Assembly: GCA_900143635.1 (NCBI GenBank)
Contig: FREY01000002.1
Span: 318,429 to 382,428, forward strand
Direction of reading: 5' to 3'
DNA: 64,000 nucleotides
Origin: Rhodobacteraceae bacterium Alg231-04
GTDB taxonomy: Bacteria; Pseudomonadota; Alphaproteobacteria; Rhodobacterales; Rhodobacteraceae
Shown here piece after piece: positions 42,760-52,460 of this stretch. Each line of letters begins with the position of its first letter. The stretch's first letter is position 1. The position numbers were made by a program, and so were the translations under genes. The notes beneath the pieces were generated by a model that was not told the origin of the DNA, made no database searches, and worked only from the letters and a program-made list of their open reading frames with translations.

Positions 42760-44313
42760 ATGGCTTTTTTGCGTGCGGCGGTTTGCGCCGCACTGTTCAT
42801 TTCCGGCTCCGCCGCCTCTGTGCGGGCGCAGGATGTCACGCTCACGGCGCCGGATGGCGCGGTGGAGGTCTCAGGCACGCTTCTGGGCTATGATGGTGAT
42901 TTTTACCGGGTGCAGACGCAGTTCGGTGAATTGACAGTTGATGGGTCCGGGGTCGCCTGCGAAGGCCCGGGCTGTCCCAGCCTGACCGGCTATGTGACCG
43001 AACTGACCTTCTCGGGCTCCTCCACCATGGCCGAAGTGCTGCTGCCGGCGCTGATCGAAGGCTTTGCCCTGCGCAATGGGTATAAAACCCGGCGTGATGC
43101 CGGGAGTGGCGCTGATTTCACCTATGTTCTCTTGCGCGGTGGCACTGTGGCGGCCCGGTTCCATTTTCTGATCGGGACCACCGATGATGGGTTTGCGGAT
43201 TTGCTGTCCGGCGACGCCGGGATGGTGATGGCCCTGCGTGAAATCCGCGCCGAAGAGCAAAAGAAAGCCCGCGCCGCGGGCATGGGCGACATGACGGGCC
43301 CCGGTCGGGGTCGGGTTCTGGCCCTGGATGCTTTGGTTCCGGTTGTGGCCCCCAACAACCCGGTCCGCCGGATATCGCTGCCACAGCTGGCCGGACTCTT
43401 TGCCGGACAGATCACCAACTGGCAGGAGCTCGGTGGCCCGGATGCGCCGGTGTCACTGCACCTTCCGACCGATGGGTCCGGATTGGCCCAGGCGGTCGAG
43501 GATCGCCTGCTGGCCCAGGCCGGTCTGACCCTCTCTGATGACATCCGCCGCCACGGGCGCAGCTCTGCCCTGGCCCGCCGAGTGTCCACCGATCCCTTTT
43601 CCATCGGCATCGCCAGCTACTCGGAAACCGGCACAGCGCGGGCGCTGACACTGACCGGTCCCTGCGGCTTTCCGCTGGCGGCCAGCCGCCGCAGCGTCAA
43701 GACCGAGGATTACCCGCTGACCTCTCCGATGTTCCTGTATCTTCCGGCCCGACGCCTGCCGCAGGTCGGACGTGAATTCCTTGCTTACGCGCGCGGTCAT
43801 AGCGCTCAGACGGTGATCCGGCGGGCGGGGTTTGTTGACCAGCAGCCGGAAACGATCCCGCTGGAATCGCAGGGGCGGCGGCTGGCCAATGCCATTGCCG
43901 CCGCAGGAGAGGGCACCGACCTGGCCGAGCTGCAGCGGATGGTCACCGCACTGGACGGGCTTGACCGGCTCACCACATCGGTGCGCTTTGAACCGGGCTC
44001 CACCCGCCCCGATGCCCAGTCACGCTCAAACATTCAACAGCTCGCCCGGTTTCTGGAAGGCGGTTTCTACGATGGCCGCCGGCTCGTGTTTGCCGGGTTT
44101 TCCGACGGTGAAGGGGCCGCCGAGGGCAATCGCAAAATCGCTCTGAAACGGGCGGAGGCTGTGCGCGATGCGGTTCTGAAGGCAGGGGAAACAGCGGATG
44201 TTTCGCGCGTCGACATTTCGGTCGAAGCCTTTGGCGAAGCGCTGCCCATGGCCTGTGATGACAGCGCCTGGGGCCGTCAGGTCAACCGCCGGGTCGAGAT
44301 CTGGGTGAACTGA
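42760..44313 (+). CDS. PstS-like substrate-binding domain fused to OmpA C-terminal domain
   Basis: A 517-residue exported protein. A signal peptide (residues 1-23, ending SVRAQ) leads to a type-2 periplasmic binding-like domain similar to phosphate-type binding proteins: ELTFSGSSTMAEVLLPALIEGF, LVPVVAPNNPVRRISLPQLAGLFAGQITNWQEL, and TDGSGLAQ. Residues about 400-517 are an OmpA/MotB peptidoglycan-binding domain: VRFEPGSTRPD, NIQQLARFL, GNRKIALKRAEAVRDAVL and a final RRVEIWVN. So a ligand-binding module is tethered to peptidoglycan. Similar fusions are known in proteobacteria but poorly characterised. The ATG follows CAGGG; spacing is acceptable. Confidence 0.88.
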   Translation: MAFLRAAVCAALFISGSAASVRAQDVTLTAPDGAVEVSGTLLGYDGDFYRVQTQFGELTVDGSGVACEGPGCPSLTGYVTELTFSGSSTMAEVLLPALIEGFALRNGYKTRRDAGSGADFTYVLLRGGTVAARFHFLIGTTDDGFADLLSGDAGMVMALREIRAEEQKKARAAGMGDMTGPGRGRVLALDALVPVVAPNNPVRRISLPQLAGLFAGQITNWQELGGPDAPVSLHLPTDGSGLAQAVEDRLLAQAGLTLSDDIRRHGRSSALARRVSTDPFSIGIASYSETGTARALTLTGPCGFPLAASRRSVKTEDYPLTSPMFLYLPARRLPQVGREFLAYARGHSAQTVIRRAGFVDQQPETIPLESQGRRLANAIAAAGEGTDLAELQRMVTALDGLDRLTTSVRFEPGSTRPDAQSRSNIQQLARFLEGGFYDGRRLVFAGFSDGEGAAEGNRKIALKRAEAVRDAVLKAGETADVSRVDISVEAFGEALPMACDDSAWGRQVNRRVEIWVN

Positions 44314-44344
44314 CGCGCCTCTCGCGTCTCCCCCTTCATTCACT

Positions 44345-44395
44345 TTTTCAAAAATACTCCCGCCGGAGGCAGCGCCGGGCCGAAGGTCCGGCGCG
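44345..44395. repeat. Intergenic repeat copy C
   Basis: Begins TTTTCAAAAATACTCC, differing from copy A (1246) at only two bases in the 16-base head, then a hairpin GCGCCGG (44372-44378) with CCGGCGC (44388-44394). It lies between the convergent OmpA-fusion and radC genes, where a further GGGCAG/CTGCCC palindrome follows. Confidence 0.6.
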
Positions 44396-44452
44396 CGGCC
44401 CAACGGGCACAGGGCAGTCCTGCCCGTCTGCCGGGCGGGAGCATATGCTCGT

Positions 44453-45217
44453 TCAGATCAGCGCTTCGCTGCGAAAGCTCAGCTCGGTTGATTTGCCGAT
44501 GATCAGATGATCATGCAGCACTAGCCCAAGCGCAGCGAGTGCCGCGTTGATCTGCAGGGTCATGCTGATGTCGCTGTCTGACGGGGTCGGATCCCCAGAG
44601 GGGTGATTGTGGACCAGAATGAGCGCACTGGCGTTCAGCTCCAGGGCCCGTTTGGCAATCTCGCGCGGATAGACCGGCACATGGTCCACGGTGCCGCGGG
44701 CCTGTTCCTCATCGGCGATCAACACGTTCTTGCGGTCCAGATACAGCACCCGGAACTGTTCGGTCTCGCGGTGGGCCATGGCGGTGTGGCAGTAGTCCAG
44801 CAAGGCATCCCAGCCCGACAGAACCGGCTGCTGCATGACGCGCGCGCGGGCCATGCGCTGGGCGGCGGCTTCGACGATCTTCAGCTCGGTGATGACAGCG
44901 GAGCCGGCCCCTTTGATTTCGGCCAGCCGTTCCGGCGGGGCGGTGATGACGCGGTTGAAATCACCAAACCGGTCCAGCAGGCGCCGCGCCAGTGGTTTGA
45001 CATCCTGACGTGGAATGGCGCGAAACAGGACCAGTTCCAGCAGCTCGTAATCGGGCATTGCCGCGGCCCCGCCCGCCATCAACCGGTCACGCAGCCGGGT
45101 GCGGTGGTCGCGAATATAAGAGGGCAGCTTGCCCCCTTTGGGCAGGTCGGGCACCGCCTCTGCGCTGTCGTCAAACAGCGGCAGTAGACCGTCCTGAAAA
45201 GAGCGTGGAGACACCAT
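44453..45217 (-). CDS. radC: RadC-family JAMM metalloprotein
   Basis: A RadC protein with the JAB1/MPN+ metal motif HNHPSGDPTPSDSD and the upstream LIVDHVPVYPREI-type strand. The N-terminal helix-hairpin-helix-like region (LLDRFGDFNRVITAPPERLAEIKGAG) is also standard. The historical DNA-repair role is doubted; molecular function is unsettled. The start is uncertain: ATG 45217 (254 residues) gives MVSPRSFQDGLLPLFDD, similar to roseobacter relatives, while an in-frame ATG at 45289 would add 24 residues. Neither has a strong ribosome site. The upstream 292-base gap to dnaJ holds only the terminator and no convincing gene. Confidence 0.9.
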   Translation of the reverse strand: MVSPRSFQDGLLPLFDDSAEAVPDLPKGGKLPSYIRDHRTRLRDRLMAGGAAAMPDYELLELVLFRAIPRQDVKPLARRLLDRFGDFNRVITAPPERLAEIKGAGSAVITELKIVEAAAQRMARARVMQQPVLSGWDALLDYCHTAMAHRETEQFRVLYLDRKNVLIADEEQARGTVDHVPVYPREIAKRALELNASALILVHNHPSGDPTPSDSDISMTLQINAALAALGLVLHDHLIIGKSTELSFRSEALI

Positions 45218-45397
45218 ATGAGCAGCATTCGCGCAGCATGGTTGATGAAAGGTTAAGGGCTGCGGCTGTGTGGCGGAAACCTGCGTCATCAGAGGCGTGA
45301 TTTGCGGGCCTTTTGTGGCTGGTCCCTGTTTGCCACCGCGGTGTGGCGGAAAATCGAAAGGGCAGGCGGTTGTTTGCGGCTGACTGCAGGGAACGAA

Positions 45398-45422
45398 AAA
45401 CGCCCCGTGAAACGGGGCGTTT
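45398..45422 (-). terminator. Intrinsic terminator of the dnaK-dnaJ operon
   Basis: An 11-base stem AAACGCCCCGT/ACGGGGCGTTT with the three-base loop GAA. On the minus strand it is followed by a T-run, 87 bases after the dnaJ stop. T-rich flanks also exist on the plus strand. Confidence 0.88.
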
Positions 45423-45509
45423 CTTTAATACTGGCCGGTGTGGCTAGGGCCGGGATTTCGCCCGTTTTTGGCCCTGAAACGCTCAGCCGGAGCGTTTCTT
45501 AGGCGGGGC

Positions 45510-46676
<1,167 letters not shown>

Positions 46677-46705
46677 CGGTATTTCCCTTATGCCTCAAAG
46701 AAAGT

Positions 46706-46731
46706 GGGCCGGTCCTTGTCCGGACCGGCCC
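46706..46731 (-). promoter_or_regulatory. Intercistronic hairpin between dnaK and dnaJ
   Basis: A perfect 10-base stem GGGCCGGTCC (46706-46715) with GGACCGGCCC (46722-46731), six-base loop. It has no T-run and occupies most of the gap, so it more likely tunes the dnaK/dnaJ ratio by processing or partial attenuation than ends transcription. Confidence 0.6.
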
Positions 46732-46753
46732 CACCATGGTCCTGTTTCAGGCC

Positions 46754-48673
46754 TTAGCGCTTGTCACCGTCGAGGTCTTCGAACTCGGCGTCGACAATGT
46801 CATCTTCTACCGGACCTGCATCCACGTCAGACGGCGAGGCTTCGCCCTCTTCGGCAGCGGCTGCGGCCTTGTAGATGGCCTCGCCCAGCTTCATCGCGGC
46901 TTCGGTGACGTTCTGGATGCCGGACTTGATCTTGTCGGCGTTGGCTTTTTCGTCTTCCAGATCGTCTTTCAGGGCAACGATTGCCAGCTCGATGGCTTCG
47001 ATGGTGGTCGGGTCGACCTTGTCGTTGTGCTCTTCCATCGACTTCTCGGTCGAGTGGATGAGGCTTTCCGCCTGGTTCTTCGCTTCGATCAGCTCGCGGC
47101 GATCCTTGTCCGCCTCGGCGTTCTCTTCGGCATCCTTGACCATCTGTTCGATGTCCGAGTCGGACAGGCCACCGGAAGCTTGGATGGTGATCTGCTGCTC
47201 TTTGCCGGTGCCTTTGTCTTTGGCGCCGACCGACACGATGCCGTTGGCGTCGATGTCAAAGGTGACTTCGATCTGCGGCATGCCGCGCGGTGCGGGCGGG
47301 ATGTTTTCAAGGTTGAACTGGCCGAGGATCTTGTTGTCGGCCGCCATTTCACGCTCGCCCTGGAACACGCGGATGGTTACGGCGTTCTGGTTGTCTTCGG
47401 CGGTCGAGAAGACCTGAGACTTTTTCGTCGGGATGGTGGTGTTGCGGTCGATCAGGCGGGTGAAAACACCGCCCAGGGTTTCGATGCCGAGCGACAGCGG
47501 GGTCACGTCCAGAAGAACAACGTCCTTAACGTCGCCCTGCAGAACGCCGGCCTGAATGGCAGCACCCATGGCAACCACTTCATCCGGGTTCACACCCTTG
47601 TGCGGCTCTTTGCCGAAGAACTTGGAGACTTCTTCGATCACTTTGGGCATGCGGGTCATACCGCCGACCAGAACAACCTCGTCGATGTCGCCAGCCGACA
47701 GGCCTGCGTCTTTCAGGGCAGCCTGGCAGGGCTTCATCGAGGCTTTGATCAGGTCGTTGACCAGGCTTTCCAGCTTGGCGCGGGTCAGCTTCATCACCAT
47801 GTGCAGCGGCTGGCCCGAAGACGGGTCCATCGAGATGAACGGCTGGTTGATCTCGGTCTGCGAGGTGGAGGACAGTTCGATCTTGGCTTTTTCAGCGGCT
47901 TCTTTCAGACGCTGCAGGGCCATCTTGTCCTTGGACAGATCGACGCCGTTCTCTTTTTTGAACTGGTCCGCCAGATAGTTGACGATGCGCATGTCGAAGT
48001 CTTCACCGCCGAGGAACGTGTCGCCGTTGGTGGATTTCACTTCGAAGAGGCCGTCGTCGATTTCCAGAATGGTCACGTCGAAGGTACCGCCGCCGAGGTC
48101 ATAAACCGCGATGGTCTGGGTTTCTTCCTTGTCGAGGCCATAGGCCAGCGCCGCAGCGGTCGGCTCGTTGATGATGCGCAGCACTTCGAGGCCGGCAATC
48201 TTGCCTGCATCTTTGGTGGCCTGACGCTGGGCGTCGTTGAAGTAGGCCGGAACGGTGATCACCGCCTGCGTTACTTCTTCGCCCAGATAGGACTCAGCGG
48301 TTTCTTTCATCTTGCCCAGGGTGAAGGCGGAGATCTGGCTGGGCGAGTATTTCTCACCCTTGGCTTCCACCCATGCGTCGCCGTTGCCGCCGTCGACGAT
48401 CTTGAAGGGCACCATTTTCTTGTCTTTGTTCACGGCTGCGTCGTCATTGCGACGGCCGATCAGGCGTTTGACGCCATAGATGGTGTTGTCGGGGTTGGTC
48501 ACGGCCTGGCGTTTTGCCGGCTGGCCAACCAGACGCTCGTCGTCGGTGAAGGCGACGATCGACGGCGTGGTGCGGGCGCCCTCGGCGTTTTCAATAACGC
48601 GGGGCTGCGAGCCGTCCATGATGGCGACACAGGAGTTGGTGGTCCCGAGGTCGATACCGATTACTTTGCTCAT
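46754..48673 (-). CDS. dnaK: Chaperone DnaK (Hsp70)
   Basis: The main ATP-dependent Hsp70. The 639-residue protein starts [18 protein letters not shown], with the phosphate-binding IYDLGGG-type [15 protein letters not shown] and VGGMTRMP motifs, then the substrate-binding domain and a C-terminal lid ending [10 protein letters not shown]. Length is normal. dnaJ follows; grpE is not in the window. A sigma-32-like promoter candidate lies upstream (see regulatory feature). Confidence 0.99.
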   Translation of the reverse strand: MSKVIGIDLGTTNSCVAIMDGSQPRVIENAEGARTTPSIVAFTDDERLVGQPAKRQAVTNPDNTIYGVKRLIGRRNDDAAVNKDKKMVPFKIVDGGNGDAWVEAKGEKYSPSQISAFTLGKMKETAESYLGEEVTQAVITVPAYFNDAQRQATKDAGKIAGLEVLRIINEPTAAALAYGLDKEETQTIAVYDLGGGTFDVTILEIDDGLFEVKSTNGDTFLGGEDFDMRIVNYLADQFKKENGVDLSKDKMALQRLKEAAEKAKIELSSTSQTEINQPFISMDPSSGQPLHMVMKLTRAKLESLVNDLIKASMKPCQAALKDAGLSAGDIDEVVLVGGMTRMPKVIEEVSKFFGKEPHKGVNPDEVVAMGAAIQAGVLQGDVKDVVLLDVTPLSLGIETLGGVFTRLIDRNTTIPTKKSQVFSTAEDNQNAVTIRVFQGEREMAADNKILGQFNLENIPPAPRGMPQIEVTFDIDANGIVSVGAKDKGTGKEQQITIQASGGLSDSDIEQMVKDAEENAEADKDRRELIEAKNQAESLIHSTEKSMEEHNDKVDPTTIEAIELAIVALKDDLEDEKANADKIKSGIQNVTEAAMKLGEAIYKAAAAAEEGEASPSDVDAGPVEDDIVDAEFEDLDGDKR

Positions 48674-48784
48674 GTTTTTCGATCCCTTTTTCTACTTAAG
48701 GCGATGTCCCGAGGCCTGAACCCTTTGTGGCATCCTGGCCCCGATTCTCTGGCGCAGCGGTATATACCATTGCGCGTCCCGGCG

Positions 48785-48813
48785 TATATAGGCACGTGAA
48801 ATTGGCCCTGCAA
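48785..48813 (-). promoter_or_regulatory. Candidate heat-shock promoter of dnaK
   Basis: On the minus strand, TTGCAG (48808-48813) and CCTATATA (48785-48792) about 15-16 bases apart resemble alphaproteobacterial RpoH promoters. It lies about 110 bases before dnaK and overlaps the upstream region of the divergent alkB gene. Pattern match only. Confidence 0.45.
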
Positions 48814-48886
48814 CCATCCTGTGGCGCTGGATATGGCGAATCCGCATGGAAAATCGCAAGGGTTTGGCAAGAAAGAGGCAAGAAGA

Positions 48887-49489
48887 GTGGCACTACTGCG
48901 TGTTCGCGGATTTGAGATCCGGAAATCTTACCTCGATGGGTCCCGCCAGCGGGCGCTGGTGGATTGTCTTCGTCCGGTGCTGAAGGCGGCACCATTGTTT
49001 TCGCCAGAAGTGCCGCGTGGCGGCAAAATGTCGGTGCGGATGACCTCGGCCGGGCAGTTCGGCTGGTTTTCTGATGCCAAGGGGTATCGCTATGCGGAAA
49101 GGCACCCGCGCGGCACCAACTGGCCTGCGATCCCAGCCGAGGTGCTGGAGATCTGGCACGATGTCACCGGGCTGGAGCGCGCACCGGATTGCTGTTTGCT
49201 GAACTACTACGGTGAGGGCGCCAGGATGGGGCTGCATCAGGACAAGGACGAGGCGGATTTTTCCTTTCCGGTGGTGTCTATTTCGCTTGGGGATGACGGC
49301 ATGTTTCGCATTGGCGGTGAGACCCGCGGCGGCAAGACCGAATCGATCTGGCTGAACTCGGGTGATGTGGTGGTGATGGGCGGCGCGGCAAGGCTGACCT
49401 ATCACGGGGTTGACCGGATCCGCTTTCAATCATCGCGGCTGCTGCCCAAAGGCGGGCGCATCAATCTGACCCTGCGGGTGGTGACCTGA
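48887..49489 (+). CDS. alkB: Alpha-ketoglutarate-dependent dioxygenase AlkB
   Basis: AlkB oxidatively removes alkyl groups from damaged DNA or RNA bases with Fe(II) and 2-oxoglutarate. The iron ligands are His117 and Asp119 (LHQDKDE) and His173 (YHGVDR), and 2-oxoglutarate-binding Arg191 and Arg197 lie in GGRINLTLRVV. The LNYYGEGARMGLHQD run matches bacterial AlkB. GTG 48887 was chosen for AGAGG 8 bases upstream and a start MALLRVRGFEI, giving 200 residues; a longer GTG frame from 48821 overlaps the dnaK promoter region. Divergent from dnaK. Confidence 0.93.
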   Translation: MALLRVRGFEIRKSYLDGSRQRALVDCLRPVLKAAPLFSPEVPRGGKMSVRMTSAGQFGWFSDAKGYRYAERHPRGTNWPAIPAEVLEIWHDVTGLERAPDCCLLNYYGEGARMGLHQDKDEADFSFPVVSISLGDDGMFRIGGETRGGKTESIWLNSGDVVVMGGAARLTYHGVDRIRFQSSRLLPKGGRINLTLRVVT

Positions 49490-49625
49490 GCGCGGGCGTG
49501 GGGTCAAAAGTTGTAGGCCAGATGTGTCTTATTTAATGTCCTTTAGCCTTTTCTCCCTAGGGTGGCGCAAAGAACATTGCCGCCGCCGAACAGAGCAGGG
49601 CGGTGGAAAAGACTATAGGTGCACG

Positions 49626-50054
49626 ATGAAAAAACTCCTCCTGACCGCGACTTTGCTGCTTTCCGCTGTTTCAGCTGGCGCGGAAACCATTGAAGTGCAG
49701 ATGATGAACAAAGGATCCGATGGTGGCCGCATGGTGTTTGAGCCTGCTTTTGTGCAAGCACAGCCGGGCGACACGGTCAGGTTCATCCCCGCCAACCGTG
49801 GCCATAGTGCGGCCAGCATTGATGGGCTGCTGCCTGAAGGGGCAGCACCGTTCAAAGGTAAAACCAGCAAGGTGGTCGAGGTGACCCTGGAGGCCGAGGG
49901 ATGGTACGGGGTTAAATGCCTGCCGCATTTTTCCATGGGCATGGTGATGGCGGTGCGGGTTGGCAACGCAGCTTTGCCCGATGATTTCCTGACAGCAGTG
50001 CTGCCGCAGATGACGCGCAAGCGCCTGGAAGCCTCTGTCGCGCTGGTAAAATAG
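49626..50054 (+). CDS. Pseudoazurin (type 1 blue copper protein)
   Basis: A 142-residue periplasmic electron carrier. The signal peptide (MKKLLLTATLLLSAVSAGA) is followed by a cupredoxin domain with type-1 copper ligands His60, Cys98, His101 and Met106, with the spacing of pseudoazurin (His to Cys 38, Cys to Met 8). In relatives it donates electrons to nitrite or nitrous-oxide reductase. No denitrification genes are in this window, so the partner is unknown, and I saw no clear FNR-type box upstream. The ATG was chosen because it gives the signal peptide. Confidence 0.94.
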   Translation: MKKLLLTATLLLSAVSAGAETIEVQMMNKGSDGGRMVFEPAFVQAQPGDTVRFIPANRGHSAASIDGLLPEGAAPFKGKTSKVVEVTLEAEGWYGVKCLPHFSMGMVMAVRVGNAALPDDFLTAVLPQMTRKRLEASVALVK

Positions 50055-50126
50055 CGGCTCAGCCAATTGAAAATAGGCAAGGCATTTGGATGGGCGCCCC
50101 CGGCGCAACACGCCGAATGCCTGCTG

Positions 50127-50726
50127 TCACGACCCCAGCGCGCAGCAGCCAGAGTGGAGTGATAGGGGGTCACCGCCGGTCAGCAGGTCGATCTCCAGTC
50201 CGAACATCCGGTCCGACATACCGTCAGAGCAGTCGGCGCGGCGGATCACGGCGGCAGCGCTTGCCGACAGGCTGAGGGCAAAACGATCAGGCCTGCCTCG
50301 CGCGGGTTGCAGATACCCGGTGTCAGGAAAGACCTGCGGTGCGGCCTCAGGGGAGCGTAGAACCGTGTCGCCGCCCTGTCGGATATCAAGCGACCAGAAG
50401 GGCTCTGTTCCGTGGCAGCGCAACGCTGGGGCCAAGGGGATGTCCGGGTGGGTTGCACTGGCCTGAAGGTAACGCATGGAGACCCAGCCCGCGGTCTCTG
50501 CGGTGTTGATACGCCCCCATTTGCCGCCCGCATCAAGGGCTGAAACCTCGATCCCGCTGGCGGTGGGCGCAAGTTGGCCAACAATGGGTGCGGCCGCGCT
50601 GGGGGATTGGCGAATATTCAGAACATCATCGGTGACCACACCCGTCACATGGAACAGCGCTGGCAATTCGCTGGAATGGGCGGTGGCGGCAATGAGGATA
50701 AACAGTCCGGCCAAAACGGTTCTCAT
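50127..50726 (-). CDS. Exported SH3-domain protein (COG3650-like)
   Basis: A 199-residue exported protein. The signal peptide (MRTVLAGLFILIAATAHS) precedes a bacterial SH3 domain (VLNIRQSPSAAAPIVGQL, GWVSMRYLQ, about residues 40-90) and a second conserved domain containing LRCHGTEPFWSLDIR. Its ATG shares bases with the stop of the upstream ABC permease (overlap 50723-50726), an unusual coupling to a polysaccharide exporter. SH3 domains of this type often bind cell-wall material. A hairpin-like AGGCATT/AATGCCT lies in the gap to pseudoazurin. Confidence 0.82.
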   Translation of the reverse strand: MRTVLAGLFILIAATAHSSELPALFHVTGVVTDDVLNIRQSPSAAAPIVGQLAPTASGIEVSALDAGGKWGRINTAETAGWVSMRYLQASATHPDIPLAPALRCHGTEPFWSLDIRQGGDTVLRSPEAAPQVFPDTGYLQPARGRPDRFALSLSASAAAVIRRADCSDGMSDRMFGLEIDLLTGGDPLSLHSGCCALGS

Positions 50727-51544
50727 CGTTTTGCATTCCAGCTGAGAGAGGCGTTCTTGCGGGTATAGAATTCGGCCATCAGCCCGACCATGATCAGCAC
50801 AATCGCCACCCAAAAGGCGTATTCCCAGTTGGAGTAGCGCGGGTTGTAATTGATGAAGGTGAAACCGCGGGCCTGATCGATGCTGTGAAACAGCGGGTTC
50901 CAGTCAAACATCGCCAGCATGAAACTGGGCATGGAATTGGCCAGAAACATCTTGCCGGAGGCAAACATGTTGGCGCGCTGATAAATCGTCGTGATGACGC
51001 CGACGCCGGCCGGCCACCAGGGCTTGAGGACATAGAACACCAGCCCCACAGCGGCGCCCGAAAACCACGACAGAAGCACCATGCCCATGGCCGCCACCGG
51101 CTCTTCGATATGCACCGGTGTGAAGGCCAGATGATAGACCAGCAGAACCAGCAGCAGCGACAAAAGCTGCACATAAAGCGAGCCGAGTGCCGCCGAAAGC
51201 AGCGCCACGATGGTATTCATCGGCGCGTGCTGCATCATCGGACTGGCCGGAGCTTCGGCGCCGGCCACGGCGCCAACAGCCTTGGTATGGCACAGGAACA
51301 GGAAAATCCCGGACATCACATAGAGCAGGAAATCCCCGCGCACCGCAGAACTGCGCAGCCCGAGAACGGTGAACATGAAGTAGAAAACAGCCACAAACAG
51401 AATGGTTTGCAGCAGGTTCAGGCCCAGGGCCATGAAGGCGTTATTGTGTTTGGACCGCACACTGCGGGCAATGGAATGGTAGACCACATCACACATTGTG
51501 AGGAAGCCGAGGAATTTCGATTGCGGACGCCGGATCTCTGCCAT
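50723..51544 (-). CDS. ABC-2 polysaccharide export permease (KpsM/Wzm-like)
   Basis: A 273-residue inner-membrane permease with about six transmembrane helices, including NLLQTILFVAVFYFMFTVLGL and LSLLLVLLVYHLAF. The N-terminal cytosolic AEIRRPQSKFLGFLTMCDVVYHSIARSVRSK and the FDWNPLFHSIDQARGFTFINYNPRYSNW ending are typical of capsule/O-antigen exporters of the ABC-2 family. A partner ATPase (KpsT/Wzt type) should exist, but none is adjacent, so the complex may be split across loci. It overlaps the SH3 gene and is divergent from cysQ. Confidence 0.88.
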   Translation of the reverse strand: MAEIRRPQSKFLGFLTMCDVVYHSIARSVRSKHNNAFMALGLNLLQTILFVAVFYFMFTVLGLRSSAVRGDFLLYVMSGIFLFLCHTKAVGAVAGAEAPASPMMQHAPMNTIVALLSAALGSLYVQLLSLLLVLLVYHLAFTPVHIEEPVAAMGMVLLSWFSGAAVGLVFYVLKPWWPAGVGVITTIYQRANMFASGKMFLANSMPSFMLAMFDWNPLFHSIDQARGFTFINYNPRYSNWEYAFWVAIVLIMVGLMAEFYTRKNASLSWNAKR

Positions 51545-51662
51545 GATTCCTGCCGATTGGGACTGATCGCCATTTTCGCACGGATTTCTTGCCGTTCCGT
51601 TGCCGGGCGATCATAAGGGGGTCGCGCAGATTTTTCAACGAAGCCGCAGCGGGAGCCCCGAC

Positions 51663-52460
51663 GTGAACTATGATGCCCTGATCCCCGTGATCCGCAACCT
51701 GGCAATCGAAGCCGGAAACCGGATCATGGAAATCTACAATTCCGATGATTTCGACGTAAAGGTAAAGTCAGACGACAGCCCCGTCACAGCGGCGGATGAG
51801 GCGGCGGACGCGCTGATTTCGGCAGGGCTGCGCGCGGCGTTCCCGGATGTGATGCTGGTCACCGAAGAACAGTCGGACAGCCATGCTGCCCGCGGCGACA
51901 CCTTCCTGATCGTTGATCCGCTGGATGGCACCAAGGAATTCATTCACCGGCGCGGCGATTTCACGGTCAATATCGCCATGGTCGAAAAAGGCGTGCCCAC
52001 CCGTGGTGTTGTCTATGCCCCAGCCAAGAACCGCATGTTCCTGACCCTGGCTGATGGCACATCTGTCGAAGAAACCGGCCCCTTCGATCCCGAGACCATG
52101 GGTGAGACGACAGCGATCCGGGTGGCGGACAGCGACAATGCTGCGCTGCTGGTTGTGGCCTCCAAATCGCACCGTGATCAGGCGACTGATGATTATATCG
52201 GCAAATATCAGGTCAAAGACAGCAAGAGCGCCGGCTCATCGCTGAAATTCTGCCTGGTCGCCACTGGTGAGGCGGATATCTACCCGCGCGTTGGCCGCAC
52301 AATGGAATGGGACACGGCCGCCGGCCACGCCGTTCTACTGGGCGCCGGCGGTGAAGTGGTCCGTTTTGATGATCACAGCCCGCTTGCCTATGGCAAAGAG
52401 GGTTTTGCCAATCCGTTTTTCATCGCCCACGCCCCTGCTGTTGAGCTGAAGGAAGCCTGA
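51663..52460 (+). CDS. cysQ: 3'(2'),5'-bisphosphate nucleotidase CysQ
   Basis: An inositol-monophosphatase-fold enzyme removing PAP, the by-product of sulfotransferases and of PAPS reduction. Metal-binding motifs are present: PVTAADEAAD, VTEEQSD, and the DPLDGTKEF signature with its later WDTAAGHAVLLGAGG. GTG 51663 (VNYDALIPVIRN, 265 residues) is chosen, with GGGAG upstream. Lying in a locus with a sulfotransferase, PAP clearance is a sensible role. CysQ also serves general sulfur assimilation, so this link is inference. Its stop overlaps kdsB (TGATG). Confidence 0.93.
   Translation: MNYDALIPVIRNLAIEAGNRIMEIYNSDDFDVKVKSDDSPVTAADEAADALISAGLRAAFPDVMLVTEEQSDSHAARGDTFLIVDPLDGTKEFIHRRGDFTVNIAMVEKGVPTRGVVYAPAKNRMFLTLADGTSVEETGPFDPETMGETTAIRVADSDNAALLVVASKSHRDQATDDYIGKYQVKDSKSAGSSLKFCLVATGEADIYPRVGRTMEWDTAAGHAVLLGAGGEVVRFDDHSPLAYGKEGFANPFFIAHAPAVELKEA

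Noticed and set aside
45302-45502. 66-codon frame between radC and dnaJ
   Set aside because: It runs through the dnaK-dnaJ terminator hairpin and has no ribosome site or conserved features.
46736-48799. Long plus-strand frame opposite dnaK
   Set aside because: Same artefact of third-position GC in a highly expressed gene; composition is not protein-like and no initiation signal is present.
49490-49625. FNR/NnrR-type TTG-N8-CAA site ahead of pseudoazurin
   Set aside because: No spacing or match was good enough to claim a box in the 136-base upstream region.
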